A stretch of DNA of 64,000 nt from Glycomyces sp. YM15 (lineage in GTDB: Bacteria; Actinomycetota; Actinomycetes; Mycobacteriales; Micromonosporaceae), in assembly GCF_016918015.1 (NCBI RefSeq), contig NZ_JAERMK010000004.1, positions 179,215 to 243,214 of the forward strand. Reading direction: 5' to 3'. Every line of letters starts with the position of its first letter. Within the stretch, counting starts at the first letter, position 1. Below the pieces are notes generated by a model that saw nothing but the letters and a program-made list of their open reading frames with translations, did not search any database and was not told where the DNA came from. Shown here piece by piece: positions 29,577-36,378 of this stretch. The position numbers were made by a program, and so were the translations under genes.

Positions 29577-29836
29577 CAACCGAAGTCCACCGGCCTGAAC
29601 TTGCCTTCGCGGCGCGGGATCACGAACTCGCCGAAGCCTTCGGAGTCGCCCATGATCTCCTCGAACATCGCCTCGGCCGAGCTGTCCCCAGCCTCGTCGG
29701 CATCCTTGATCCGGAGGATCATCGCTCGAAGCTCCGCTTGCATGGAGCGGTCGTGTTGGGCCGCTCGAATCTTCAGCCACGTGTAGGTTTCCGGGTCTAG
29801 ACCTCTGAGGTAGACCGCCCTGGTTGCTTCTGCCAT
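29576..29836 (-). CDS. vapB: Ribbon-helix-helix antitoxin, FitA/VapB type
   Basis: 86 residues. N-terminal RHH segment (RAVYLRGLDPETYTWLKIRA, QHDRSMQAELRAMILRI) binds DNA. The acidic C-terminal tail (EAMFEEIMGDSEGFGEFVIP, then RPVDFG) is the toxin-wrapping part. It neutralises the PIN toxin and should repress the pair. ATG 29836 is preferred over GTG 29845 because GGGGG lies eight bases before it. An 8-bp palindrome CGATATCG (about 29852-29859), just upstream, may be the operator. Confidence 0.88.
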   Translation of the reverse strand: MAEATRAVYLRGLDPETYTWLKIRAAQHDRSMQAELRAMILRIKDADEAGDSSAEAMFEEIMGDSEGFGEFVIPRREGKFRPVDFG

Positions 29837-29865
29837 CGTTGTCACCCCCTGACGATATCGATGCT

Positions 29866-30107
29866 ACCGCGAAGAACCTGGGAGCGACACACCTTCGGGG
29901 ATCCTCCGGTTCGATCGGGCCGGGCCGCCCTTCGCAACAGACGGCTTCGCCGCAGGCAAGGACGGCGCCGGAAGCGCAGGTCGCGTCCTCGACGCTGGTC
30001 CACCGGACGACGAGGCCGCCCGAGGCGGGGAGGGTGAGCGCGACCGCGACGAGCGGCACCACTCGGGGCACGAGGGGTTCCGGGACCGGATCGCGGGGTT
30101 CGCTCAC
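29866..30107 (-). other. Possible gene remnant between the TA pair and fadA (uncertain)
   Basis: In this 423-bp interval one minus-strand frame beginning at GTG 30107 (SEPRDPVPEPLVPRVVPLVA) has coding-like third-position GC. It encodes a hydrophobic segment (PLVAVALTLPASGGLVVRW), then a Cys-containing stretch (CASGAVLACGEAVCC). It has no stop before running out of phase into the antitoxin gene. It may be the 5' part of a decayed small membrane or secreted protein; I cannot assign a family. The rest of the interval, next to fadA, is promoter DNA. Confidence 0.2.
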
Positions 30108-30192
30108 GCGGCACACCCTGGTTCTGACGTGCCGGGACGGCCGTCCGTGAAAGCATCGGGAAGTCCGCCCGGGGCGGGCCGTGACTTCGAAC

Positions 30193-30206
30193 TTACTTGC
30201 GGGTAA
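30193..30206. promoter_or_regulatory. Inverted repeat upstream of fadAB (candidate operator)
   Basis: TTAC-N6-GTAA (30193-30206) lies in the AT-rich segment 54 bp before the fadA start. Palindromic sites of this size are usual for TetR/GntR-type fatty-acid regulators in actinobacteria. Assignment to a specific regulator is not possible here. Confidence 0.4.
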
Positions 30207-30259
30207 CATTCGTTGTGACGTTGCACTCTCAACGCTGCATACCCAAAGGAGGGGCTGGC

Positions 30260-31450
30260 GTGAACGACACCATCCGCGATGTCGTCTTCGTCGACGGGGT
30301 TCGGACCCCGTTCGGCAAGGCGGGGAAACTCTTCGAAGAGACCCGCGCCGACGACATGATCATCCGCTGCATCAGGTCGCTGCTGCGCCGCAACCCGGGG
30401 CTGCCGCCTGAGCGAGTAGACGAAGTGGCCCTCGCGGCCACCACGCAGATCGGCGACCAGGGCCTCACGCTCGGCCGCACCGCCGCGCTCCTGGCCGGAC
30501 TGCCGAAATCGGTGCCCGGCTACTCGATCGACCGCATGTGCGCGGGCGCGATGACGGCGGTGACCAGCGTGTCGTCCGCGATCGCCGCCCGACAGTACGA
30601 CATCGCCATCGCCGGGGGCGTCGAGTCGATGTCGAACCACCCGATGGGCGAGGGCGTCGACCCCAATCCGCGCATCATCGCCGAGAAGCTGGTCGACCCC
30701 GAGGCGCTCAACATGGGCAACACGGCGGAGAACCTGCACGACCTCTACCCGCACATCACCAAGGCACGGGCCGACGCGTACGCCGTGGGCACGCAGCAGC
30801 GCTACGCCGCCGCCGTCGAGCGGCTCAGCGCCGACGTCACCACGATGGCCGCGCGCTCGACCGACGACGGCTGGACCGTCGCCACGGCCGACGAGCTGCC
30901 GCGCCCCGGGACGACCCTGGAAGGCCTCGCCTCCCTGCGGACCCCGTTCCGCCCGCACGGCCGCGTCACCGCCGGCACCTCCGCGCCGCTCACCGACGGC
31001 GCCACCGCGTGCCTCCTGGCCGACGCCGAGACCGCCGCAGAACTGGGGCTGCCCGTGGCCATGAAGATGGTCGGCTTCGCGTTCGCGGGCGTCGACCCCG
31101 AGACCATGGGCTCGGGTCCGATCCCGGCCACCGAGAAGGCCCTCGCCCGCGCCGGGCTGTCCATCGAGGACATCGACCTGTTCGAGATCAACGAGGCCTT
31201 CGCCGTCCAGGTCCTGGCGTTCCTCGACCACTTCAAGATCGCCGACGACGACCCGCGCGTCAACCCGTGGGGCGGCGCCATCGCCATGGGCCACCCGCTG
31301 GCCTCCTCGGGCGTGCGCCTCATGACGCAGCTCGCCCGCGAGTTCGCCGTGCACCCCGAGGTGCGCTACGGCATCACCACCATGTGCGTCGGCCTCGGCC
31401 AGGGCGGCACGGTCATCTGGGAGAACCCGAACTTCAAGGGGGCCAAGTAA
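30260..31450 (+). CDS. fadA: Acetyl-CoA C-acyltransferase (3-ketoacyl-CoA thiolase)
   Basis: 396 residues. Thiolase fold with the acyl-enzyme Cys in SIDRMCAGAMTAVTSVSS, the catalytic His regions NEAFAVQVLAF and GGAIAMGHPLASSGVR, and the second Cys in MCVGLGQGGTVIWE. It performs the last step of beta-oxidation, releasing acetyl-CoA. GTG 30260 is chosen because AGGAGGGG (30247-30254) is ideally placed; the frame is open upstream to 30197 without support. The stop overlaps the fadB start (TAATG), so the two are translationally coupled subunits of the oxidation complex. Confidence 0.93.
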   Translation: MNDTIRDVVFVDGVRTPFGKAGKLFEETRADDMIIRCIRSLLRRNPGLPPERVDEVALAATTQIGDQGLTLGRTAALLAGLPKSVPGYSIDRMCAGAMTAVTSVSSAIAARQYDIAIAGGVESMSNHPMGEGVDPNPRIIAEKLVDPEALNMGNTAENLHDLYPHITKARADAYAVGTQQRYAAAVERLSADVTTMAARSTDDGWTVATADELPRPGTTLEGLASLRTPFRPHGRVTAGTSAPLTDGATACLLADAETAAELGLPVAMKMVGFAFAGVDPETMGSGPIPATEKALARAGLSIEDIDLFEINEAFAVQVLAFLDHFKIADDDPRVNPWGGAIAMGHPLASSGVRLMTQLAREFAVHPEVRYGITTMCVGLGQGGTVIWENPNFKGAK

Positions 31451-33534
31451 TGTACGCGACTCCGCTCGACCTTCCCGATTTCGAGGAAGAGGTCGTCACC
31501 GAGGCCCACGTCCGGTACCTGCGACCGCGCGGGCTCGGCGGCAAGGCCGCGCTCATCACGCTCGACAACGGCTACGACCACACCAAGCCCAGCTCCTTCG
31601 GACCCGGCGGGCTCAAGAACCTGTGGCGCGCACTCGACGAGGTCGAGTCCGAAGAGGACGTCAAGCTCATCGCCGTCACCGGCAAGCCGTTCATCTTCCT
31701 GGCCGGGGCCGACATCAAGCTCATGCCGAGCCTCGAATCCCGCGAGCAGGGCCTCATGCTCGCCCAGGCGGGGCACGCGGTCTACAAGCGGCTCAAGGAC
31801 TCCGCCGTCCCCACGTTCGCCTTCATCAACGGCGTCGCCCTCGGCGGCGGCTTCGAGCTGGCGCTCCACTGCCATTACCGCACGGTGAGCACCAGCGCCA
31901 ACGGCCTGGGCCTGCCCGAGGTCTCGATCGGGCTCATCCCCGGTTGGGGCGGCTCGCAGATCCTGCCGAACCTCATCGGGGTCGAGAAGGCCGCGCAGGT
32001 CATCGTCGGCAACCCGCTGAACCAGAACAAGATGCTGCGCGGCACCGACCTCGTGCCGATGGGCATCGCGGACGCGCAGTTCGAGGGCGCGGACTTCCTC
32101 GAGGAGTCGCTGGAGTGGGCCGTCAAGGTCGTCTCCGGCGAGACCGCGGTGGAGCGCCCCGAGATCGACCGGGACGTGTGGCCGGCGGTGATCGCGGGGG
32201 CGCGGCAGCTCGTGGACGAGAAGGTCCACAACGCTTCCGCTGCGGCCGTGCGGGCGCTGGACCTGCTGGAGCTGGCGCGGACCGCCACGTTCGAGGAGGG
32301 CTCGCTCGCCGAGGACGAGGCGCTGGCGGATCTGGAGGCCGGACCGCAGTTCCAGTCGAGCATCTACGCGTTCAACCTCGTTCGGGCCCTGGGCAAGCGC
32401 CCTGAGGGCGCGCCGAGCCCGGGGCTGGCGAAGGAGATCGGCAAGGTCGGCGTGGTCGGGGCCGGGCTCATGGCCGGGCAGATCGCGCTCATGTTCGCGC
32501 GGCGGCTCGAGGTGCCGGTCGTGATGACGGACCTGGACGAGGACCGGGCCCAGAAGGGCCTGGCGTACGTGCGGGCCGAGATCGACAAGCTCGAGGCGAA
32601 GGGCCGCACGTCGAGGCTCAAGGCCGCGAAGCTGCGCTCGCTCGTGTCGGCCAGCGCGGACAAGTCCGTGTACGCCGACTGCGATCTGGTGATCGAGGCG
32701 GTGTTCGAGGAGCTGGGCGTCAAGCAGGCGGTGTTCGCGGAGATCGAGCCGATCGTCTCGGAGGAGTGCCTGCTGGTCACGAACACGTCGGGGCTGTCGG
32801 TCACGGCGATGGGTTCGAAGCTGGCGCGTCCGGAGCGCCTGGTGGGGATGCACTTCTTCAACCCGGTGGCGGTCATGCCGCTGGTGGAGGTCATCGCGAC
32901 CGACAAGACGGACGACGAGACGCTGGCGACGGCGTACGCGGTGGCGAAGAAGCTGAAGAAGACCGCGGTGGGTTCGGCCGACCGTCCGGCGTTCATCGTG
33001 AACCGGCTGCTGGGCCGGATGCTCGCGGAGGTCACGGGTGCCGTGGACGCGGGCACGCCGATCGAGGTCGCCGATGTGGCGCTCGACGAGCTGGGGCTGC
33101 CGATGCGGCCGTTCGCGCTGCTGGAGCTCGTGGGGCTGCAGGTGGCGTGGCACTTGTGCCAGCACCTGAACGAGGACCTGGGGCCGCGGTTCCCGGCGTC
33201 GCAGAACCTGCGGCGCATGGCCGAGGCCGCCTTCCCGGTGTTCGACGCCGCGGCGAAGGGCAAGGGGCGGCTGACCGAGGAGGCGAAGGGCCTGATCGAG
33301 CTGGGCGACGAGCCGTCGTCGGCCGAGGAGGTCAAGGAGCGGGTGCTGCGCGGTCTGGCCGAGGAGGTACGGTACATGCTCGATGAGGGCGTGGTGCCCT
33401 CGCCGAAGCAGATCGACCTCGCGATGATCATGGGCGCCGGATTCCCGTTCTGGCTGGGAGGGCTGACGCCCTACCTTGATCGGGCGGGGATTTCGTCCGC
33501 GGTGTCCGGTTCGGCGTTCGCGGCGGCAGGCTGA
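31450..33534 (+). CDS. fadB: Bifunctional enoyl-CoA hydratase / 3-hydroxyacyl-CoA dehydrogenase
   Basis: 694 residues. N-terminal crotonase domain (about 15-210): FIFLAGADIKLMPSLESREQ, FAFINGVALGGGFELALHC, NGLGLPEVSIGLIPGWGGSQ. NAD-binding hydroxyacyl-CoA dehydrogenase (about 325-510): VGVVGAGLMAGQIALMFARR, TNTSGLSVTAMGSKLARPER, catalytic His in VGMHFFNPVAVMPLVEVI. Two C-terminal HAD helical domains follow (RPAFIVNRLLGRMLAEV and MIMGAGFPFWLGGLTPYLD). It carries out hydration and oxidation in the beta-oxidation spiral together with FadA. Start ATG 31450 overlaps the fadA stop by one base. Confidence 0.95.
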   Translation: MYATPLDLPDFEEEVVTEAHVRYLRPRGLGGKAALITLDNGYDHTKPSSFGPGGLKNLWRALDEVESEEDVKLIAVTGKPFIFLAGADIKLMPSLESREQGLMLAQAGHAVYKRLKDSAVPTFAFINGVALGGGFELALHCHYRTVSTSANGLGLPEVSIGLIPGWGGSQILPNLIGVEKAAQVIVGNPLNQNKMLRGTDLVPMGIADAQFEGADFLEESLEWAVKVVSGETAVERPEIDRDVWPAVIAGARQLVDEKVHNASAAAVRALDLLELARTATFEEGSLAEDEALADLEAGPQFQSSIYAFNLVRALGKRPEGAPSPGLAKEIGKVGVVGAGLMAGQIALMFARRLEVPVVMTDLDEDRAQKGLAYVRAEIDKLEAKGRTSRLKAAKLRSLVSASADKSVYADCDLVIEAVFEELGVKQAVFAEIEPIVSEECLLVTNTSGLSVTAMGSKLARPERLVGMHFFNPVAVMPLVEVIATDKTDDETLATAYAVAKKLKKTAVGSADRPAFIVNRLLGRMLAEVTGAVDAGTPIEVADVALDELGLPMRPFALLELVGLQVAWHLCQHLNEDLGPRFPASQNLRRMAEAAFPVFDAAAKGKGRLTEEAKGLIELGDEPSSAEEVKERVLRGLAEEVRYMLDEGVVPSPKQIDLAMIMGAGFPFWLGGLTPYLDRAGISSAVSGSAFAAAG

Positions 33535-33561
33535 GTGTCGCCGGTCACGTTATCTTTCAGG

Positions 33562-33599
33562 CGAGTCCGGTCCTGTCCGTAAGGATGAGGCCGGACTCG
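33562..33599 (+). terminator. fadAB terminator
   Basis: CGAGTCCGG (33562-33570) pairs with CCGGACTCG (33591-33599), and TCCT/AGGA inside the loop extend the structure. It starts 28 bp after the fadB stop. The remaining sequence to 33786 is promoter region for the next gene. Confidence 0.7.
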
Positions 33600-33786
33600 T
33601 CTCCTGGACCGGCGGGGTCGGCGCTAACACGGCAGGAATGGACAGGAAGCCGAACGGGAGCGGTATACCGCAGCTTCCCGGCGAATCCCCCAAGTCGAAA
33701 CGCCTGGGTCGTGATTGCTTTCCGGGTTGGGCTTCCTTTGAAGTGACCGGTTTTTGGCTGGCTATTTCTGCTCTTACGTTTGGCCG

Positions 33787-34932
33787 GTGCGAAACCGCCA
33801 GACGAATGAAGGCGTGACTGGCTTCGCCCAGAGCGCCGCCCTCTCCATCCGTAAACGACTGAAACCGCTGATCAGCGGGGTGAACGAACGGTTCCAGAAC
33901 TGGAGCTCCCGCCTGGGAGCGCTCCTGGCGGCCCTCGTGGTGTTTCTTCGGGACACCGCTGCTCCGGCCGCGGCGACCCTCCTCGGACGACTCCGTGACT
34001 TCACGGCTCCCGCCGTAGAGCGGGTCCGAGCCGCCGCGATTCCGGCCATCGAGCGCGTCAAGCCGCTGATCTCCTGGACGCGCCGCCGCCTCCAGCCCTG
34101 GACCGCCCTGCTGCAGGACGTGGCCTTCGTCGTCGCTTCGAAGGTCGCCGACCTGGCAAGGCCGCTCGTCTCCAAGGTCGTCGACCTGGTGAAGCCGCTC
34201 GTCTCCAAGGTCGTCCACCGATTCGGCCTGCGCATGACCGTCATGGGCACCGCCACCGCGATCTTCATCGGCTCCACCGGCGGCACCGCCTGGGCCATCA
34301 CCAGCATGGAAGAGCCGACGACGGGCCAGTCGTCCTCGAGCACCGTCCTCGCGGCCGAGGTCGAGCTCTCCAAGGAGTCCGCAGCGGCCGCCGCGAACCA
34401 GATCTCAGCCGAGCAGCGTGCGGCCGCGGAGGCCCAAGCCGAGGCCGAGGCCAAGGCTGCGGCCGAGGCGGCGAAGAAGGAAGCGGCCACGCCCAAGCCC
34501 GTCGGCGGGCTCAGCAAGCTCCAGATGGCCAACGCCGTCGCCATCATCGAGGCCGGCAAGGACGAGGGCCTGGGCCGGGACGCCTGGGCGGTCGCCCTCG
34601 CGACGGCCATGCAGGAGTCCAAGTTCCGCAACTACGCGAACGTGAACGTCCCGGAGTCCTACGACTACGACTACCAGGCCGAAGGCTCGGACCACGACTC
34701 GGTCGGCCTCTTCCAGCAGCGCCTTTCCTGGGGCGAGGTCGAAGACCTCATGAACCCGAAGAAGTCGGCCTCCAAGTTCTACAAGGCGCTCAAGCGGGTC
34801 GACGGCTGGGAGCACATGTCGGTCACCAAGGCGGCGCAGACCGTCCAGGTCTCGGCATTCCCCGACGCCTACGCCCAGTGGGAGGACCTGGCCTGGGACA
34901 TCATCGAGTCCTATGAGAAGGCCAAGTCCTAG
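33787..34932 (+). CDS. Membrane-anchored lysozyme-like protein with 11-residue helical repeats
   Basis: 381 residues. Residues 1-150 are basic amphipathic helices with recurring (R/K)PL(I/V)S motifs (RLKPLISGV, RVKPLISWT, ARPLVSKVVDLVKPLVSKVV). One membrane segment follows (about 155-175, MGTATAIFIGSTGGTAWAIT), then an Ala/Glu/Lys helix and a C-terminal lysozyme-like domain (about 250-380): AVALATAMQESK (probable catalytic Glu), SDHDSVGLFQQRLSWG, AAQTVQVSAFPDAYAQWEDL. This domain also occurs fused to NlpC/P60 or M23 peptidases. The start is GTG 33787: six bases after a TACGTT -10-like element, matching the next gene, so probably leaderless. Upstream ATG 33754 would lie before that promoter. 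Confidence 0.72.
   Translation: MRNRQTNEGVTGFAQSAALSIRKRLKPLISGVNERFQNWSSRLGALLAALVVFLRDTAAPAAATLLGRLRDFTAPAVERVRAAAIPAIERVKPLISWTRRRLQPWTALLQDVAFVVASKVADLARPLVSKVVDLVKPLVSKVVHRFGLRMTVMGTATAIFIGSTGGTAWAITSMEEPTTGQSSSSTVLAAEVELSKESAAAAANQISAEQRAAAEAQAEAEAKAAAEAAKKEAATPKPVGGLSKLQMANAVAIIEAGKDEGLGRDAWAVALATAMQESKFRNYANVNVPESYDYDYQAEGSDHDSVGLFQQRLSWGEVEDLMNPKKSASKFYKALKRVDGWEHMSVTKAAQTVQVSAFPDAYAQWEDLAWDIIESYEKAKS
34161..34215 (+). repeat. 33-bp periodic repeat inside the lysozyme-like gene
   Basis: GCCGCTCGTCTCCAAGGTCG plus TC occurs exactly at 34161-34182 and 34194-34215 (period 33 bp, 11 codons). The encoded 11-residue units (PLVSKVVDLVK) suit an amphipathic 11/3 helix, as in membrane-surface or granule-binding proteins. 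Confidence 0.7.
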
Positions 34933-34964
34933 CACACGAAGAAGCTTCTCTTCCGCCTCCCGAA

Positions 34965-35001
34965 GGAACGGGCCTCGCAGCTTTGCTGCGGGGCCCGTTC
35001 C
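34965..35001 (+). terminator. Terminator after the first lysozyme-like gene
   Basis: GGAACGGGCC-TCGCAGC / GCTGCGG-GGCCCGTTCC hairpin with a TTT loop. A related hairpin with the same GGAACGGG/CCCGTTCC base follows the paralogue (36162-36232). The rest of 35002-35264 shows no gene. Confidence 0.75.
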
Positions 35002-35264
35002 CGTACGCGCCGCAGGCGTAACCAACACGTTCCGTCACCATTCGACGACTCCGGTGACATGAGCGCGATCACATCAACATTCGGTGGTTTCATTTTCATC
35101 CGACAGGCGCCGACGCCCCCGCCGAATGGCGGAGCGGAACACGCCAGGATCACCGGGATCGCGCACGATTGCCGCGATACGGCCGCTGCCGGGCAAATGC
35201 CGTGGTCCTACCGACCAGTAGAGAAACCCCTTTCCGACCTGGGAATTCCCTGAGAAGCCCGCCC

Positions 35265-35292
35265 TTGACCTGGGCTTTTCCGTCCCTACGGT
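35265..35292 (+). promoter_or_regulatory. Promoter of the second lysozyme-like gene (leaderless)
   Basis: -35 TTGACC (35265-35270), 16-bp spacer, -10 TACGGT (35287-35292). The start codon GTG 35299 is the seventh base after the -10, which is the expected transcription start. The upstream paralogue has TACGTT at the same distance from its GTG. Confidence 0.6.
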
Positions 35293-35298
35293 TGCCCG

Positions 35299-36141
35299 GT
35301 GCATTTTGCCAAGATCTTGGAAGGCGTGACCGGCACGGTCCGGAGCGCCGCCGCCGGTATCTTCCAGCGGTCGAGCAATTTCCTCTCCGGCGAGGGCGAG
35401 CACCACCGGGTCCGCCGCCTCGCCGTCGTCGGCATCGCAGCCGCCGTCTTCACCGGCACCGGCGCCACCGCCGTGTGGGCCATCAGCAACACCGAGGAGC
35501 CCCTCGTCGAGACCGCCGCTGCGGCGCCCGCCGAGACGACCGAAGCCCCGGCGACCACCGCCCCGGCCCCCGCACCCGCACCCGCACCCGCACCCGCACC
35601 CGCACCCGCACCCGCCACGACCGAGGCTCCGGCCACGACCGAGGCCCCCGCCGCCCCCGCCCCCTCCCCCGAGAAGGCGCCCGCCGGGCCCGTCGACATC
35701 GACGTCAGCGACATCGACGACGAGCAGGAGGCCAACGCGGTCACCATCATCGAGACCGGCAAGGAGATGGGCTTCGACGAGCAGGGCTGGGCCGTCGCCC
35801 TCGCCACCGCGATGCAGGAGGCGAAGCTCTACAACGCCGCCTCCGAGGCCGTCCCGGAGAGCTTCGAGTACACCGACTCGGACGTCACCTACTCCGATCA
35901 CGACTCGGTCGGCATCTTCCAGCAGCGCACCTCGATGGGCTGGGGCTCGATCGAGGAGCTCATGGACGTCTCGACCTCCGCGAGCAAGTTCTACGGCGCC
36001 CTCGAGGACGTCGACGGCTGGCAGAACATGTCGATCGCCGAAGCGGCCCAGTCCGTGCAGATCTCCGCCTTCCCCGACTACTACGCCCAGTGGGAAGGCC
36101 TCGCCTGGGACATCATCGACGCTTACAAGAGCGCGAGCTGA
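35299..36141 (+). CDS. Membrane-anchored lysozyme-like protein with Ala-Pro linker
   Basis: 280 residues, paralogue of the protein at 33787. Short cytoplasmic N-terminus (ILEGVTGTVRSAAA, compare NEGVTGFAQSAAL in the neighbour) and one membrane segment (about 38-58, LAVVGIAAAVFTGTGATAVW). Then a Thr/Ala/Pro linker containing a run of Ala-Pro units (about 75-125), and a C-terminal lysozyme-like domain (about 145-280): AVALATAMQEAK with the probable catalytic Glu, SDHDSVGIFQQRTSMGWG, AAQSVQISAFPDYYAQWEGL. No cleavage site is obvious, so it should stay anchored with the hydrolase domain outside. It probably acts on peptidoglycan, though activity is inferred only from the fold. Confidence 0.72.
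   Translation: MHFAKILEGVTGTVRSAAAGIFQRSSNFLSGEGEHHRVRRLAVVGIAAAVFTGTGATAVWAISNTEEPLVETAAAAPAETTEAPATTAPAPAPAPAPAPAPAPAPATTEAPATTEAPAAPAPSPEKAPAGPVDIDVSDIDDEQEANAVTIIETGKEMGFDEQGWAVALATAMQEAKLYNAASEAVPESFEYTDSDVTYSDHDSVGIFQQRTSMGWGSIEELMDVSTSASKFYGALEDVDGWQNMSIAEAAQSVQISAFPDYYAQWEGLAWDIIDAYKSAS
35569..35610 (+). repeat. Hexanucleotide tandem repeat (CCCGCA)7
   Basis: Seven perfect copies of CCCGCA, coding for alternating Ala-Pro in the extracellular linker. Because the unit is two codons, copy-number change would alter linker length without a frameshift. Confidence 0.9.
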
Positions 36142-36161
36142 GGCTTTTCCCACCTCCCGAT

Positions 36162-36232
36162 GGAACGGGGCCCCGCTGCTGCGACCAGAGCCGATGCACG
36201 GCTCGCAAGCGTCGCCGAGGGGGTCCCGTTCC
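36162..36232 (+). terminator. Terminator after the second lysozyme-like gene
   Basis: GGAACGGGGCCCC pairs with GGGGGTCCCGTTCC around a structured loop of about 44 nt and is followed by TTATTTT. It shares its base sequence with the terminator of the upstream paralogue. Confidence 0.75.
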
Positions 36233-36251
36233 TTATTTTCTTGCGCGGGAA

Positions 36252-36378
36252 CCGTTTAGAGGAATCCACGAAATACCGGGGCCCTGACCGGAGCGCGCGT
36301 CCCCGTAGTTGTGCAGGCCCCACAAAGCGCGTCCGATTCGCCCCATTCACGGTTTGACAGCGCTTCGACACTGACCGT
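36252..36378 (+). repeat. Conserved upstream region, copy 1 (SCO7613-like genes)
   Basis: This 127-bp stretch matches 39567-39694 in order and spacing: CCGTTTAGAGGAATCC (36252-36267), ACAAAGCGCGTCCG (36322-36335), TTGACAG (36354-36360), CACTG, then ATGAAC. The second and third blocks are 32 bp apart in both copies. It is a duplicated promoter/regulatory region. TTGACA may be a -35, but a sigma-70 -10 at 17 bp would overlap the ATG, so the promoter type is unclear. Confidence 0.7.

Noticed and set aside
30197..30259. Upstream start for fadA
   Set aside because: The AGGAGGGG ribosome site at 30247-30254 would lie inside the gene, and the candidate operator and promoter would overlap the coding region.
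35569..35610. CRISPR-like or minisatellite array
   Set aside because: The unit is only 6 bp with no spacers and encodes Ala-Pro in frame. No CRISPR array or cas gene was seen anywhere in the window.
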